Part shown: one piece after another, positions 34,384-45,402 of the stretch | Position numbering within the stretch: position 1 is the first letter of the stretch | How the letters are laid out: each line of letters begins with the position of its first letter | Source: Streptomyces canus | GTDB lineage: Bacteria > Actinomycetota > Actinomycetes > Streptomycetales > Streptomycetaceae | Assembly (NCBI RefSeq): GCF_041435015.1 | Contig: NZ_CP107989.1 | Span: 7,688,001-7,752,000 of the forward strand | Reading direction: 5' to 3' | Length of the DNA stretch: 64,000 nt | Position numbers and translations under genes: made by a program | The notes under the pieces: generated by a model | What the model was told of the DNA's origin: nothing | Databases searched by the model: none | The model's input: only the letters and a program-made list of their open reading frames with translations

Positions 34384-37338
34384 ATGAGACGAAGAGCGAG
34401 ACCGATCCTCGCTGTTGGCGCGCTCCTGCTCGGCGGCGCGGGCATCGCGCCCGTCGCCCAGGCCGCGGAGAGCGCAACCAGTTCTCCTGATCCGAACGAA
34501 GTCAAGGTCTTCCGCGCCGAGGTGACCAGCGGGCAGGTACCCCTGCTGCTGGCGGCCGGGCAGGACGGCCACGAACTGAGCGAGCAGGTGCCCGCGAAGG
34601 GCACCGCGACCGTCGAGGTCTACCTCACCGACCAGGAGGCCCAGAAGCTCGAAGGGCAGGGCGTCGAGCTCACCGAGCACACCCTGACCGCCAAGGCCGA
34701 GGCCCGCGTGGACAAGGCCGCCGAGGGCGTGTTCCGGCCGTACAGCGGAAGCGGCGGCCTCCAGGAGGAGATCCTCGCGACCGCCCGGGCCAACCCCGGC
34801 CTCACCAAGGTCGTCTCCATCGGCAAGACCGTGAACGGCAAGGACATCCTCGCGCTCAAACTGACCAAGAACGCGAAGAAGTCCAAGGACGGCGCCAAAC
34901 CCTCCGTCCTCTACATGTCCAACCAGCACGCGCGCGAGTGGATCACGCCGGAGATGACCCGCCGGCTACTCCACCACTACGTCGACAACTACAAGAGCGA
35001 CAAGCGCGTCAAGAAGATCGTCGACTCCACCGAGCTGTGGTTCGTCCTGTCGGCCAACCCCGACGGCTACGACTACACCTTCCAGAGCGACGACAACCGC
35101 CTGTGGCGCAAGAACCTGCACGACAACAACGGCGACGGCACCATAGGCGTCGGCGACGGCGTCGACCTCAACCGCAACTTCTCCTACAAGTGGGGCTACG
35201 ACGACGAGGGTTCGTCCCCCAACCCCACCAGCGAGACCTACCGCGGCGCGGCCCCCTCCTCGGAGCCCGAGACCAAGGCGCTGGACGCCTTCGAGAAGCG
35301 GATCGGCTTCACGTACGGCATCAACTACCACTCCGCCGCCGAACTCCTCCTCTACGGCGTCGGCTGGCAGGTGGCCACCGACACGCCCGACGACGTGATG
35401 TACAAGGCGCTCGCCGGCACCCCGGACAACTCTGCGATCCCCGGCTACCGTCCACAGGTCTCCTCGGAGCTGTACACCACCAACGGCGAGGCGGACGGCC
35501 ACGCGTCGAACGTCAACGGCCTGGCGATGTTCACCCCCGAGATGTCGACCTGCCAGACCGCCTCGGACCTCGACCCGAACGACCGGTGGAACGCGGCGGA
35601 CTGCCAATCGGTCTTCAACTTCCCGGACGACGAGAAGCTGATCCAGCAGGAGTTCGAGAAGAACCTCCCGTTCGCGCTCTCCGTCGCCGAGTCCGCGGCC
35701 ACGCCCGACCAGCCGAAGTCGTCGCTCGGTCTGAAGGCCGCCGACTTCACCCCGAAGCCGTTCACCACGTCCTACGCGCGCGGCGCGGACCAGGAGGTCT
35801 CCGTCGTCGTACGCAGGTCCGTGCGCGACAAGGAGCTCAAGTACCGCGTCAACGGCGGCCGTACGAAGGACGTGGCGCTCAAGGCCTGGAAGGGCGGAGA
35901 GACGTACGGCGGTGAGGACAACCTCTACTTCGACGAGTACCGTGCCAAGGTCGCCGACGGCGATCCGGGCGACAAGGTCGAGGTCTGGTTCACCGGCCGG
36001 ACGAAGAGCAAGAAGCCCAGCTCCAGCGCGCACTTCACCTACACGGTGGCCGAGCGGCCGCGCGCCGACGTGCTCGTGGTCGCCGAGGAGGGCGCGACCG
36101 CCACTCAGGCGCAGACCTACGTGGACGCCCTCAAGGCGGCCGGCCGCAGGGCGATCGTCTGGAACGTCGCCACGCAGGGCGCGCCCGACGCGCTCGGCGT
36201 GCTGGACCACTTCCGGACCGTCGTCCACTACACGGGCGCGACCGTCCCGGGCAACCCCACCCAGCTCCAGCTGCGCGCCTTCCTGAACGAGGGCGGCAAG
36301 CTGGTCGAGGCGGGCGAGCGGGCCGGCGGCAACGTCGACCTGGGCGGCGGCACCCTGTCGAACGACTTCAGCCAGTACTACCTGGGCGCCTACACCCGTA
36401 CGACGCTGCCGGGCGCCACGGCCTTCCAGGGCACCGGCAGACTCGCCGGAGCCGGCGCGAGCCTCGGGGCCGCCCCCGGCAACCCGCTGGACGCGGCCGG
36501 ATCCTTCAGCGTCACCTCGGACAACCTGCCCGCGGCGACCTTCCCGCAGTTCGCGAGTGCGGGAGGCGGCACGTACCCCGGCACGCCCAACCCGTACGGA
36601 CCGTACGAGGGCACGTCCATGGCGGCCGTCACGCACAGCGACTACGCCTGGAACCGCCTCACCCGCACCGTCGACCTCACCCAGGTGACCGCCGCGCAGG
36701 CGCCCACGCTGCGCACCCGGATGCTGTGGGACACCGAGGAGGGCTACGACCACGCCGTGCTGGAGGCGCACACCGCCGGGGCGGACGACTGGACCACCCT
36801 CCCGGAGAAGAACGGTGCAACCACCAGCGCCGTGCCCGCCGAGTGCGAGGCCGGGTTCTTCATCGCGGCCCACCCCGCTCTCAAGCGGTATCTGACCCTG
36901 GGCACCGGCGACTGCACGGCCTCCGGCACCAGCGGCCGGTGGAACAGCTTCACCGGGGCCTCGGCCGGCTGGCAGGAGGTCTCCTTCGACCTCTCCGCGT
37001 ACGCGGGCAAGAAGGTCGAGGTGTCCTTCAGCTACATCACCGACCCCGGGTCCGGCGGTCGCGGCGTCCTCGTCGACAACACCTCGGTCGTCGTCGGCGG
37101 CCAGGCCGTCGAGACGGAAGGCTTCGAGACCTCGCTCGGCGCGTGGAGCGTGCCCGGGCCGCCCGCGGGCAGCCCCGCGGTCGTGAAGGACTGGGGGCGC
37201 GCCGGAGAGCTGTTCAAGACCTACGGAGCGGTCACCACGGACGACACCGTGCTGCTGGGCTTCGGCCTGGAGCACATCACCGCGGCGGCCGACCGCAAGG
37301 TCCTTCTCGCCAAGGCGCTCGCGGCGATCGGCGGGTGA
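34384..37338 (+). CDS. secreted zinc carboxypeptidase (peptidase M14)
   Basis: 984 residues. ATG 34384 follows AAGGGGG; an Arg-rich signal peptide (MRRRARPILAVGALLLGGAG, AQA cleavage) directs export. A propeptide-like region of about 100 residues precedes the catalytic domain. Zinc ligands His182 and Glu185 (NQHAREW) and His316 (INYHSAAE) and the catalytic Glu386 (FTPEM) are present, as is the substrate-binding stretch DLNRNFSYKWGYDDEG. Beyond about residue 450 there are large accessory modules: a beta domain, a ThuA-like/'intracellular protease' type region (RADVLVVAEEGATATQAQTY) and a C-terminal jelly-roll-like part. It removes C-terminal residues from extracellular peptides. Confidence 0.93.
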   Translation: MRRRARPILAVGALLLGGAGIAPVAQAAESATSSPDPNEVKVFRAEVTSGQVPLLLAAGQDGHELSEQVPAKGTATVEVYLTDQEAQKLEGQGVELTEHTLTAKAEARVDKAAEGVFRPYSGSGGLQEEILATARANPGLTKVVSIGKTVNGKDILALKLTKNAKKSKDGAKPSVLYMSNQHAREWITPEMTRRLLHHYVDNYKSDKRVKKIVDSTELWFVLSANPDGYDYTFQSDDNRLWRKNLHDNNGDGTIGVGDGVDLNRNFSYKWGYDDEGSSPNPTSETYRGAAPSSEPETKALDAFEKRIGFTYGINYHSAAELLLYGVGWQVATDTPDDVMYKALAGTPDNSAIPGYRPQVSSELYTTNGEADGHASNVNGLAMFTPEMSTCQTASDLDPNDRWNAADCQSVFNFPDDEKLIQQEFEKNLPFALSVAESAATPDQPKSSLGLKAADFTPKPFTTSYARGADQEVSVVVRRSVRDKELKYRVNGGRTKDVALKAWKGGETYGGEDNLYFDEYRAKVADGDPGDKVEVWFTGRTKSKKPSSSAHFTYTVAERPRADVLVVAEEGATATQAQTYVDALKAAGRRAIVWNVATQGAPDALGVLDHFRTVVHYTGATVPGNPTQLQLRAFLNEGGKLVEAGERAGGNVDLGGGTLSNDFSQYYLGAYTRTTLPGATAFQGTGRLAGAGASLGAAPGNPLDAAGSFSVTSDNLPAATFPQFASAGGGTYPGTPNPYGPYEGTSMAAVTHSDYAWNRLTRTVDLTQVTAAQAPTLRTRMLWDTEEGYDHAVLEAHTAGADDWTTLPEKNGATTSAVPAECEAGFFIAAHPALKRYLTLGTGDCTASGTSGRWNSFTGASAGWQEVSFDLSAYAGKKVEVSFSYITDPGSGGRGVLVDNTSVVVGGQAVETEGFETSLGAWSVPGPPAGSPAVVKDWGRAGELFKTYGAVTTDDTVLLGFGLEHITAAADRKVLLAKALAAIGG

Positions 37339-37359
37339 ACCCCGGGTGACTCGATGTAG

Positions 37360-38562
<1,203 letters not shown>

Positions 38563-38592
38563 TCGACCGATCAGGCACCTAGGTGTGTGAGC

Positions 38593-38630
38593 AGGGCTCG
38601 GGCAGCGTGAGGACGCGTTGCCCGAGCCCT
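38593..38630 (+). terminator. hairpin between gap and pgk (terminator or attenuator)
   Basis: A 12-bp stem AGGGCTCGGGCA / TGCCCGAGCCCT, with a smaller inner stem GCGT-GAGG-ACGC in its loop. It lies 30 bases after gap and 55 before pgk, so partial termination would let gap be expressed more strongly than pgk-tpiA. Confidence 0.7.
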
Positions 38631-38684
38631 CACTCACGTGATCAGCTTTCGTACGATCCAGAGCCCTCCTCAGGAGTCCCCTTT

Positions 38685-39896
38685 ATGAAGACGATCGACG
38701 AACTCCTCGCCGAAGGCGTGGCCGGCAAGCGGGTCTTCGTCCGCGCCGACCTCAACGTGCCGTTGTCCGGCACCACCATCACCGACGACGGCCGTATCCG
38801 AGCCGTTCTGCCGACCGTGAAGGCCCTCGCCGACGCGGGCGCCCGCGTGGTCGTCGCCTCGCACCTGGGCCGCCCCAAGGGCGCTCCGGACCCGGCCTTC
38901 TCCCTCGCCCCGGCGGCCGCCCGCCTCGGTGAACTCCTGGACGCTCCCGTGGAGTTCGCGACCGACACGGTGGGCGAGTCGGCCACCGCCACGGTCGCGG
39001 GCCTCGCCGACGGCCAGGTCGCGGTCGTCGAGAACCTCCGCTTCAACGCCGGCGAGACCTCCAAGGACGACGCCGAGCGCGGCGCCTTCGCTGACCAGCT
39101 CGCCGCCCTCGCCGATGTCTACGTCGGCGACGGCTTCGGCGCGGTCCACCGCAAGCACGCCTCGGTGTTCGACCTCCCGGCCCGGCTGCCGCACTACGCA
39201 GGCCACCTCATCGCCACCGAGGTCGGCGTCCTCAAGAAGCTCACCGACGACGTCCAGCGCCCCTACGTGGTCGTGCTCGGCGGCGCCAAGGTCTCCGACA
39301 AGCTCGCCGTCATCGACGAGCTGCTCGGCAAGGCCGACCGCATCCTCATCGGCGGGGGCATGGCCTTCACCTTCCTCAAGGCCAAGGGCCACGAGGTCGG
39401 CGCGTCCCTCCTCCAGGAGGACCAGATCCCGGCCGTTCTGGAGTACATCGAGCGCGCCGAGAAGACCGGCGTCGAGCTGGTCCTGCCGGTCGACGCGGTG
39501 GTCGCCCCCGCGTTCCCGGACCTGAAGACCAAGGCCCCGGCCGACTCCACCACCGTCGCCGCCGACGCCATCCCCGCCGACCGGATGGGCCTGGACATCG
39601 GCCCGGCGTCCGGCAAGCTGTACGCCTCGAAGATCACCGACGCCGCCACCGTCTTCTGGAACGGCCCCATGGGCGTCTTCGAACACCCCGAATTCGCCGA
39701 GGGCACCAAGGCGGTCGCCCAGGCTCTCCTCGACTCCCCGGCCTTCACGGTGGTCGGCGGTGGCGACTCCGCCGCGGCCGTCCGCACCCTGGGCTTCGAC
39801 GAGAACGCATTCGGCCACATCTCGACCGGTGGCGGCGCCTCCCTCGAATACCTCGAGGGCAAGACGCTCCCCGGCCTCGCCGCACTGGAGGACTGA
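38685..39896 (+). CDS. pgk: phosphoglycerate kinase
   Basis: 403 residues, the standard monomeric size. Motifs: [11 protein letters not shown] and the substrate-binding Arg, [32 protein letters not shown], the hinge [10 protein letters not shown] (here [20 protein letters not shown]), and the ATP-site [13 protein letters not shown] with [12 protein letters not shown] at the C-terminus. It transfers the acyl phosphate of 1,3-bisphosphoglycerate to ADP. ATG 38685 is preceded by AGGAG. It is followed after five bases by tpiA. Confidence 0.97.
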   Translation: MKTIDELLAEGVAGKRVFVRADLNVPLSGTTITDDGRIRAVLPTVKALADAGARVVVASHLGRPKGAPDPAFSLAPAAARLGELLDAPVEFATDTVGESATATVAGLADGQVAVVENLRFNAGETSKDDAERGAFADQLAALADVYVGDGFGAVHRKHASVFDLPARLPHYAGHLIATEVGVLKKLTDDVQRPYVVVLGGAKVSDKLAVIDELLGKADRILIGGGMAFTFLKAKGHEVGASLLQEDQIPAVLEYIERAEKTGVELVLPVDAVVAPAFPDLKTKAPADSTTVAADAIPADRMGLDIGPASGKLYASKITDAATVFWNGPMGVFEHPEFAEGTKAVAQALLDSPAFTVVGGGDSAAAVRTLGFDENAFGHISTGGGASLEYLEGKTLPGLAALED

Positions 39897-39901
39897 CCTA
39901 C

Positions 39902-40678
39902 ATGAGCACGCGCACGCCGATCATGGCGGGCAACTGGAAGATGAACCTCAACCACCTCGAGGCCATCGCCCACGTCCAGAAGCTCGCCTTCGCCCTCGCG
40001 GACAAGGACTACGAGGCCGTCGAGGTCGCCGTCCTGCCGCCCTTCACCGACCTGCGCTCCGTGCAGACCCTGGTCGACGGCGACAAGCTCAAGATCAAGT
40101 ACGGCGCCCAGGACCTCTCGGCGCACGACTCCGGCGCCTACACCGGCGAGATCTCCGGCTCGATGCTGGCCAAGCTGAAGTGCACGTATGTGGCGATCGG
40201 CCACTCCGAGCGCCGTCAGTACCACGCGGAGACCGACGAGATCGTCAACGCCAAGGTCAAGGCCGCCTACAAGCACGGTCTCACCCCGATCCTGTGCGTC
40301 GGCGAGGAGCTGGACGTCCGCGAGGCGGGCAACCACGTCTCCCACACCCTCGCCCAGGTCGAGGGCGGCCTCAAGGACCTCCCGGCCGAGCAGGCCGAGT
40401 CCGTCGTCATCGCCTACGAGCCGGTCTGGGCCATCGGCACCGGCAAGGTCTGCGGGGCGGAGGACGCCCAGGAGGTCTGCGCCGCCATCCGCGGCAAGAT
40501 CGCCGAGCTGTACTCGCAGGAGCTGGCCGACCAGGTCCGCATCCAGTACGGCGGCTCCGTCAAGGCCGGCAATGTCGCCGAGATCATGGCGCAGGCCGAC
40601 ATCGACGGGGCGCTCGTGGGCGGTGCGTCCCTCGACGCCGACGAGTTCGTCAAGATCGTGCGCTTCCGGGACCAGTGA
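39902..40678 (+). CDS. tpiA: triose-phosphate isomerase
   Basis: 258 residues. The catalytic residues are in place: Lys in MAGNWKMNL, His in [10 protein letters not shown], Glu in [12 protein letters not shown], and the phosphate-binding [12 protein letters not shown] and [14 protein letters not shown]. It interconverts dihydroxyacetone phosphate and glyceraldehyde-3-phosphate as a dimer in the cytoplasm. The start codon is only five bases after pgk, so the two are cotranscribed. Confidence 0.97.
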   Translation: MSTRTPIMAGNWKMNLNHLEAIAHVQKLAFALADKDYEAVEVAVLPPFTDLRSVQTLVDGDKLKIKYGAQDLSAHDSGAYTGEISGSMLAKLKCTYVAIGHSERRQYHAETDEIVNAKVKAAYKHGLTPILCVGEELDVREAGNHVSHTLAQVEGGLKDLPAEQAESVVIAYEPVWAIGTGKVCGAEDAQEVCAAIRGKIAELYSQELADQVRIQYGGSVKAGNVAEIMAQADIDGALVGGASLDADEFVKIVRFRDQ

Positions 40679-40710
40679 GTAGGACCTGGCGAGGATCCGT
40701 CGTACCCTTG

Positions 40711-40741
40711 CGGGGGCATGGCCCTGAAGGCCGTGCCCCCG
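40711..40741 (+). terminator. hairpin between tpiA and secG
   Basis: A 13-bp stem CGGGGGCATGGCC / GGCCGTGCCCCCG with one G-T pair and a 5-base loop, 35 bases before the secG start. Possible partial terminator. Confidence 0.55.
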
Positions 40742-40775
40742 TCGTTCATCCGAATCCGAGAGAGTTGGTCCAGCC

Positions 40776-41012
40776 GTGGTTATGGGGTTCTCGATCGCCC
40801 TGATCATCTTCAGCGGCCTGATGATGCTGCTGGTGCTCATGCACAAGGGCAAGGGCGGCGGCCTCTCCGACATGTTCGGTGGCGGTATGCAGTCCTCCGT
40901 CGGCGGCTCTTCGGTCGCCGAGCGCAACCTCGACCGGATCACCATCGTGGTCGGTCTGCTGTGGTTCGCGTGCATCATCGTGCTCGGTCTCCTCATGAAG
41001 ACGAACAGCTGA
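40776..41012 (+). CDS. secG: preprotein translocase subunit SecG
   Basis: 78 residues, two transmembrane helices: GFSIALIIFSGLMMLLVLMH and ITIVVGLLWFACIIVLGLLM, separated by the conserved Gly-rich loop KGKGGGLSDMFGGGMQSS. SecG assists SecYE in moving proteins across the membrane. The GTG at 40776 is the likely start (an ATG two codons on is possible). Its position behind tpiA is the usual actinobacterial arrangement. Confidence 0.95.
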   Translation: MVMGFSIALIIFSGLMMLLVLMHKGKGGGLSDMFGGGMQSSVGGSSVAERNLDRITIVVGLLWFACIIVLGLLMKTNS

Positions 41013-41131
41013 GCGGCGACGCCACACACAGCACGTACATTCCGCACGTAAGGCCCCATGTTCGGTACGCGCAGCTGAGCGCGGCCTATCATGGGGCTTG
41101 CGTCTAGGTGTGGGGGCTGTAACTCCAATCA

Positions 41132-41160
41132 CTGGACGCGCGTTGGGCCTTACGTAGACT
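41132..41160 (+). promoter_or_regulatory. candidate promoter of the RbpA-family gene
   Basis: CTGGAC (41132-41137) and TAGACT (41155-41160), separated by 17 bases. It lies about 65 bases before the GTG start. Upstream, between 41052 and 41097, is a loose inverted repeat (GCCCCATG / CATGGGGC) that may end secG transcription. Confidence 0.45.
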
Positions 41161-41226
41161 GAGGCGCTCGCAACGAAGCGACACGCCGACTCGCTTCGCG
41201 GCACCATCACGCAGGGAGTTACGACC

Positions 41227-41562
41227 GTGGCAAGTGGCAACGCGATCCGAGGTAGCCGGGTCGGGGCGGGGCCGATGGGCGAAGCCGAGCGGGGCGAGTC
41301 CGCGCCCCGTCTGCGCATCTCCTTCTGGTGCTCCAACGGGCACGAGACGCAGCCCAGCTTCGCCAGCGACGCGCAGGTCCCCGATACCTGGGACTGCCCC
41401 CGCTGCGGCTTTCCCGCCGGACAGGACCGGGACAACCCGCCGGACCCGCCGCGCACCGAGCCGTACAAGACGCACCTCGCGTACGTACGGGAACGGCGCA
41501 GCGACGCCGACGGCGAGGCGATCCTCGCCGAGGCGCTCGCCAAACTGAGGGGCGAGATCTAG
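41227..41562 (+). CDS. RbpA-family RNA polymerase-binding protein (RbpB-like paralogue)
   Basis: 111 residues from a GTG with GGGAG upstream. The N-terminus NAIRGSRVGAGPMGEAERGE corresponds to the sigma-binding basic region of RbpA. The core RISFWCSNGHETQPSFASDA, PDTWDCPRCGFPAG has the C/H...CxxC arrangement of the RbpA core domain, and the C-terminal TEPYKTHLAYVRERRSDADG, AEALAKLRG is the sigma-interaction helix. RbpA binds RNA polymerase and the principal sigma factor and stabilises open complexes. Streptomyces is known to have a second, less studied copy, which this resembles. Confidence 0.85.
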   Translation: MASGNAIRGSRVGAGPMGEAERGESAPRLRISFWCSNGHETQPSFASDAQVPDTWDCPRCGFPAGQDRDNPPDPPRTEPYKTHLAYVRERRSDADGEAILAEALAKLRGEI

Positions 41563-41589
41563 CGTCGACAGCCGGCCGGACACCGAGAG

Positions 41590-41697
41590 GTGCCTGGCCG
41601 GAGCGGTTTCAGGCTCGGCCGACGCGCTGCGTGGGTCCGCCTTGCCCTGTTCGCGACGGGCTTCTTCGTCCTGTTCATCGCCTGGCTGATGCGCTGA
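41590..41697 (+). CDS. small membrane peptide, 35 aa
   Basis: GTG 41590 opens a 35-codon frame: a basic head ([20 protein letters not shown]) and a single hydrophobic helix ([13 protein letters not shown]) ending in Arg. GAGAG lies directly before the GTG, too close to be an ideal ribosome-binding site. The charge pattern (positive-inside) and single helix fit a small inner-membrane protein. It sits in the 187-bp gap between the RbpA-type gene and pgi on the same strand. No known family; expression unproven. Confidence 0.45.
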   Translation: MPGRSGFRLGRRAAWVRLALFATGFFVLFIAWLMR

Positions 41698-41749
41698 TCA
41701 ACTAGGTTGGAGCAGCTGGCACAGGTACGAAAGAAGGCTGAAGTCGGAC

Positions 41750-43405
41750 ATGAACGCAGACGGCCGTACCAGGCTCAACCGGACGCCCGAGTGGACCGCG
41801 CTGGCCGAGCACCGCGAAGAGCTCGGCGAGGTACGGCTGAGGGAGCTGTTCGCCGCCGATGCCGGACGCGGCACCGGGTACACACTGCGGGTCGGTGACC
41901 TGTACGTCGACTACTCCAAGCACCTCGTCACCGACGAGACACTGCGGCTGCTGCGCGAACTCGCCGCCGCGACCGACGTCTTCGGTCTGCGGGACGCCAT
42001 GTTCCGCGGCGAGAAGATCAACACGACCGAGAACCGGGCCGTGCTGCACACCGCTCTGCGTGCCCCGCGGGACGCCGTGATCGAGGTGGACGGGGAGAAC
42101 GTCGTACCGGGCGTGCACGCCGTGCTCGACAAGATGAGCGACTTCGCCGACCGGGTCCGCTCCGGCGAGTGGACCGGCCACACCGGCAGGCGCATCAAGA
42201 ACATCGTCAACATCGGCATCGGCGGCTCGGATCTGGGCCCCGCGATGGCGTACGAGGCCCTGCGCGGCTTCACCGACCGCGACCTCACCGTCCGCTTTGT
42301 GTCGAACGTTGACGGCGCCGACCTGCACGAGGCCACCCGCGACCTGGACGCGGCCGAGACGCTGTTCGTCATCGCCTCGAAGACCTTCACCACCATCGAG
42401 ACGATCACCAACGCCACCTCGGCACGCGCGTGGCTGCTCGGTGAGCTGAAGGCGGATCAGGAGGCGGTCGCCCGGCACTTCGTGGCGCTGTCGACGAACG
42501 CCGAGAAGGTGGCGGACTTCGGCATCGACACGGCCAACATGTTCGAGTTCTGGGACTGGGTCGGCGGTCGCTACTCCTACGACTCGGCGATCGGTCTGTC
42601 ACTGATGATCGCCATCGGGCCCGACCGCTTCCGCGAGATGCTCGACGGCTTCCACCTCGTCGACGAGCACTTCCGCACCGCCCCGGCCGAGTCCAACGTA
42701 CCTTTGCTCCTTGGTCTGTTGGGCATTTGGTACGGCAACTTCCACGACGCCCAGTCGCATGCCGTGCTGCCGTACAGCCACTACCTGTCGAAGTTCACCG
42801 CCTATCTCCAGCAGCTGGACATGGAGTCCAACGGCAAGTCGGTGGACCGTGACGGCAACCCCGTGGACTGGCAGACCGGGCCGGTGGTGTGGGGCACGCC
42901 GGGCACCAACGGGCAGCACGCCTACTACCAGCTCATCCACCAGGGCACGAAGCTCATCCCGGCGGACTTCATCGGCTTCGCCCGGCCGGTCGCCGAGCTG
43001 TCCGACGCCCTCAGGGCACAGCACGACCTGCTGATGGCGAACTTCTTCGCCCAGACCCAGGCGCTGGCCTTCGGCAAGACTCCGGACGAGGTGCGGGCGG
43101 AGGGGGTGGCCGAGGAGCTGGTCCCGCACAAGACGTTCCAGGGCAACCACCCGACGACGACGATCCTGGCCCGCGAGCTGACCCCGTCGGTCCTCGGCCA
43201 GCTCATCGCGCTCTACGAACACAAGGTGTTCGTCCAGGGCGCGATCTGGAACATCGACTCCTTCGACCAGTGGGGCGTCGAGCTCGGCAAGGTCCTCGCC
43301 AAGCGCGTCGAGCCGGCGCTCACCGAGGGCGCCGAGGTGCCGGGCCTGGACGCGTCGACGAAGGCCCTGGTGACGACGTACCGGGAGCTGCGCGGCCGGC
43401 AGTGA
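41750..43405 (+). CDS. pgi: glucose-6-phosphate isomerase
   Basis: 551 residues, the size of the bacterial/eukaryotic long PGI. Motifs: [32 protein letters not shown], the sugar-phosphate loop [24 protein letters not shown], the PGI signature [13 protein letters not shown], the catalytic Glu region [20 protein letters not shown] (with His) and the C-terminal [16 protein letters not shown] with the catalytic Lys. It interconverts glucose-6-phosphate and fructose-6-phosphate, linking the glycolytic genes on its left with the pentose-phosphate operon on its right. Convergent with pgl. Confidence 0.97.
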   Translation: MNADGRTRLNRTPEWTALAEHREELGEVRLRELFAADAGRGTGYTLRVGDLYVDYSKHLVTDETLRLLRELAAATDVFGLRDAMFRGEKINTTENRAVLHTALRAPRDAVIEVDGENVVPGVHAVLDKMSDFADRVRSGEWTGHTGRRIKNIVNIGIGGSDLGPAMAYEALRGFTDRDLTVRFVSNVDGADLHEATRDLDAAETLFVIASKTFTTIETITNATSARAWLLGELKADQEAVARHFVALSTNAEKVADFGIDTANMFEFWDWVGGRYSYDSAIGLSLMIAIGPDRFREMLDGFHLVDEHFRTAPAESNVPLLLGLLGIWYGNFHDAQSHAVLPYSHYLSKFTAYLQQLDMESNGKSVDRDGNPVDWQTGPVVWGTPGTNGQHAYYQLIHQGTKLIPADFIGFARPVAELSDALRAQHDLLMANFFAQTQALAFGKTPDEVRAEGVAEELVPHKTFQGNHPTTTILARELTPSVLGQLIALYEHKVFVQGAIWNIDSFDQWGVELGKVLAKRVEPALTEGAEVPGLDASTKALVTTYRELRGRQ

Positions 43406-43410
43406 GAACG

Positions 43411-43468
43411 CGGACGCCGGGCCCCTCCTGGGAGGGACCCGGCGTCCGAACCGCCTTCTCGAAGGCGG
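43411..43468. terminator. double hairpin between convergent pgi and pgl
   Basis: The first stem is CGGACGCCGGG / CCCGGCGTCCG (43411-43448) with an inner CCCTC/GAGGG. A second, CCGCCTTC / GAAGGCGG, lies at 43451-43468. Together they fill the space between the two stop codons and can end both transcripts. Confidence 0.8.
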
Positions 43469-43471
43469 CTG

Positions 43472-44254
43472 TTACGACGACGCCGGCGGATACAGCGACC
43501 TCGGCAGCTGGGAGGCCGCCGCCGAGTCCAGCAGCCACAGGGTGCGGGCCCGGCCACGGGCCCCGGCCGCCGGCGCCTGGATCTCACCCGCGCCGGACAG
43601 GGCGATCGCCGCGGCCTGCGCCTTGTCCTCGCCGGCCGCCAGGAGCCAGACCTCGCGCGCCGCGCGGATGGCGGGCAGCGTGAGGGTGACCCGGGTCGGC
43701 GGTGGCTTCGGGGCGCCGTGGACGCCGACGACCGTGCGCTCGGTCTCCCGTACCGCGGGGAGCTCCGGGAACAGGGACGCCACGTGGGTGTCCGGGCCCA
43801 CGCCCAGCATCAGGACGTCGAAGGTCGGGACCGCGCCGTGGTTCTCGGGACCGGCAGCACGGGCCAGCTCCTCGGCGTAGGCCGCCGCCGCGGCCTCGAC
43901 GTCGTGCCCGAAGGGACCGTCCGACGCGGGCATGGCATGCACACGCTTCAGGTCCAGCGGTACGGCGTCCAGCAGGGCCTCGCGGGCCTGCGTGACATTG
44001 CGCTCCGGGTCGCCCTCGGGCAGGAAGCGCTCGTCGCCCCACCACAGGTCCAGACGGCCCCAGTCGACGGCGTCCCGGGCGGGCGCCGCGGCCAGCGCGG
44101 CGAGCAGGCCGTTGCCGTTGCGGCCGCCCGTGAGGACCACCGACGCCGAGCCCCGGGAGGCCTGCGCGTCCACGATCTTCGTGATCAGACGGGCCGCGGC
44201 GGCCTGCGCCATCAGCTCCTTGTCGTGGTGCACGACCAGCTGCGGGGTGCTCAC
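43472..44254 (-). CDS. pgl: 6-phosphogluconolactonase
   Basis: 260 residues of the DevB/NagB-like type. Motifs: SASVVLTGGRNGNGLLAALA (phosphate loop), DLWWGDERFLPEGDPERNVT (catalytic and substrate residues), and VLMLGVGPDTHVASLFPELP, the lactonase signature with the catalytic His. It hydrolyses 6-phosphogluconolactone to 6-phosphogluconate. The GTG start overlaps the opcA stop (GTGA). Last gene of the tkt-tal-zwf-opcA-pgl operon. Confidence 0.94.
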   Translation of the reverse strand: MSTPQLVVHHDKELMAQAAAARLITKIVDAQASRGSASVVLTGGRNGNGLLAALAAAPARDAVDWGRLDLWWGDERFLPEGDPERNVTQAREALLDAVPLDLKRVHAMPASDGPFGHDVEAAAAAYAEELARAAGPENHGAVPTFDVLMLGVGPDTHVASLFPELPAVRETERTVVGVHGAPKPPPTRVTLTLPAIRAAREVWLLAAGEDKAQAAAIALSGAGEIQAPAAGARGRARTLWLLDSAAASQLPRSLYPPASS

Positions 44255-45402
44255 TTCGCCGCCTTCCCGGACAGCCCGGAGGGGACCGGCTTCAGCGATG
44301 CCGACGGCGCCGCTTCCTGCCCGGAAGCTTTCGCAGGGCCCTCGACAGGGGCTTTGACGGCGACTTCCGCGGAGGCTCCGGTTGCGGCCGGCTCCGCGGA
44401 GACGGAATCTCCGGAGCCGGGTTCTCCGGCATCGGAGCCAGGTTCTCCTTTGGGGGCCGGTTCCGGAAAGGGAGCCGACGGGTTCAGCCGTTCCACCCCG
44501 AACCGCAGCGCGGAGGCGTACGTGTCGTCCGGGTCCAGCCGGCGCAGTTCCTCCGCGATCAGCTCGGCGGTGTCCCGGCGCTTGAGCGCCACCGCACGGT
44601 CCGGCTGGCCCTGGATGGAGAGCGTGGCGAGCGAGCCGTCCGCGCGGTCCAGGACGATCGGACCGCTGTCCGTGTGCAGGCGTACGGCCGTGAGACCCGG
44701 ACCGCCGGACAGCGACCGCTTCACCGGCACGTCCAGCCGGTCCGCCAGCCACATCGCCAGCAGCTCGCAGCTCGGGTTGAACTCCTCGCCCTCCACCTCG
44801 ACGGCGTCCACCTTGCAGGTGACCTGGTCGAGCGCGGCGGCCAGCATCGAGCGCCACGGCGTGATCCGGGTCCAGGAGAGGTCGGTGTCGCCCGGGGTGT
44901 AGGTGTCGGCGCGTGCCGTCAGCTCGCGCACCGGCTGCTCGGAGGAGTAGGTGTCGGTGACCCGCCGCTGGGCGAGCGCCCCGAGCGGGTCCCCGGCCGG
45001 GTCGAGCGGTGCGGCCACCGGCCACCAGACGACGACCGGCGCGTCCGGCAGCAGCAGCGGGAGGACGACCGACTGGGCGTGGTCGGCGACTTCGCCGTAC
45101 AGCCGCAGCACCACCGTTTCGCCGGTGCCGGCGTCGGCGCCCACCCGTACCTCGGCGTCGAGGCGGGACTGGGTGCGGTCACGAGGACTCCTCGACACCC
45201 GCTTGATGACCACCAGCGTGCGCGAGGGGTGCTCGCGGGACGCGTCGTTGGCGGCCTTGAGGGCGTCGTAGGCGTTCTCCTCGTCCGTGACGATGACCAG
45301 CGTGAGCACCATGCCGACGGCCGGTGTCCCGATGTCCCGGCGGCCCTTGACCAGCGCCTTGTTGATCTTGCTGGCGGTGGTGTCCGTGAGGTCTGTCTTC
45401 AT
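44251..45402 (-). CDS. opcA: glucose-6-phosphate dehydrogenase assembly protein OpcA
   Basis: 383 residues. The N-terminus MKTDLTDTTASKINKALVKG, the middle VVLPLLLPDAPVVVWWPVAA and TDLSWTRITPWRSMLAAALD are typical of actinobacterial OpcA, a protein required for activity and redox control of G6PDH. The last 70 or so residues are Pro/Ala/Glu/Gly-rich and probably disordered, an extension that varies among species. The ATG overlaps the zwf stop (ATGA), so the two products are made together. Confidence 0.94.
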   Translation of the reverse strand: MKTDLTDTTASKINKALVKGRRDIGTPAVGMVLTLVIVTDEENAYDALKAANDASREHPSRTLVVIKRVSRSPRDRTQSRLDAEVRVGADAGTGETVVLRLYGEVADHAQSVVLPLLLPDAPVVVWWPVAAPLDPAGDPLGALAQRRVTDTYSSEQPVRELTARADTYTPGDTDLSWTRITPWRSMLAAALDQVTCKVDAVEVEGEEFNPSCELLAMWLADRLDVPVKRSLSGGPGLTAVRLHTDSGPIVLDRADGSLATLSIQGQPDRAVALKRRDTAELIAEELRRLDPDDTYASALRFGVERLNPSAPFPEPAPKGEPGSDAGEPGSGDSVSAEPAATGASAEVAVKAPVEGPAKASGQEAAPSASLKPVPSGLSGKAAK

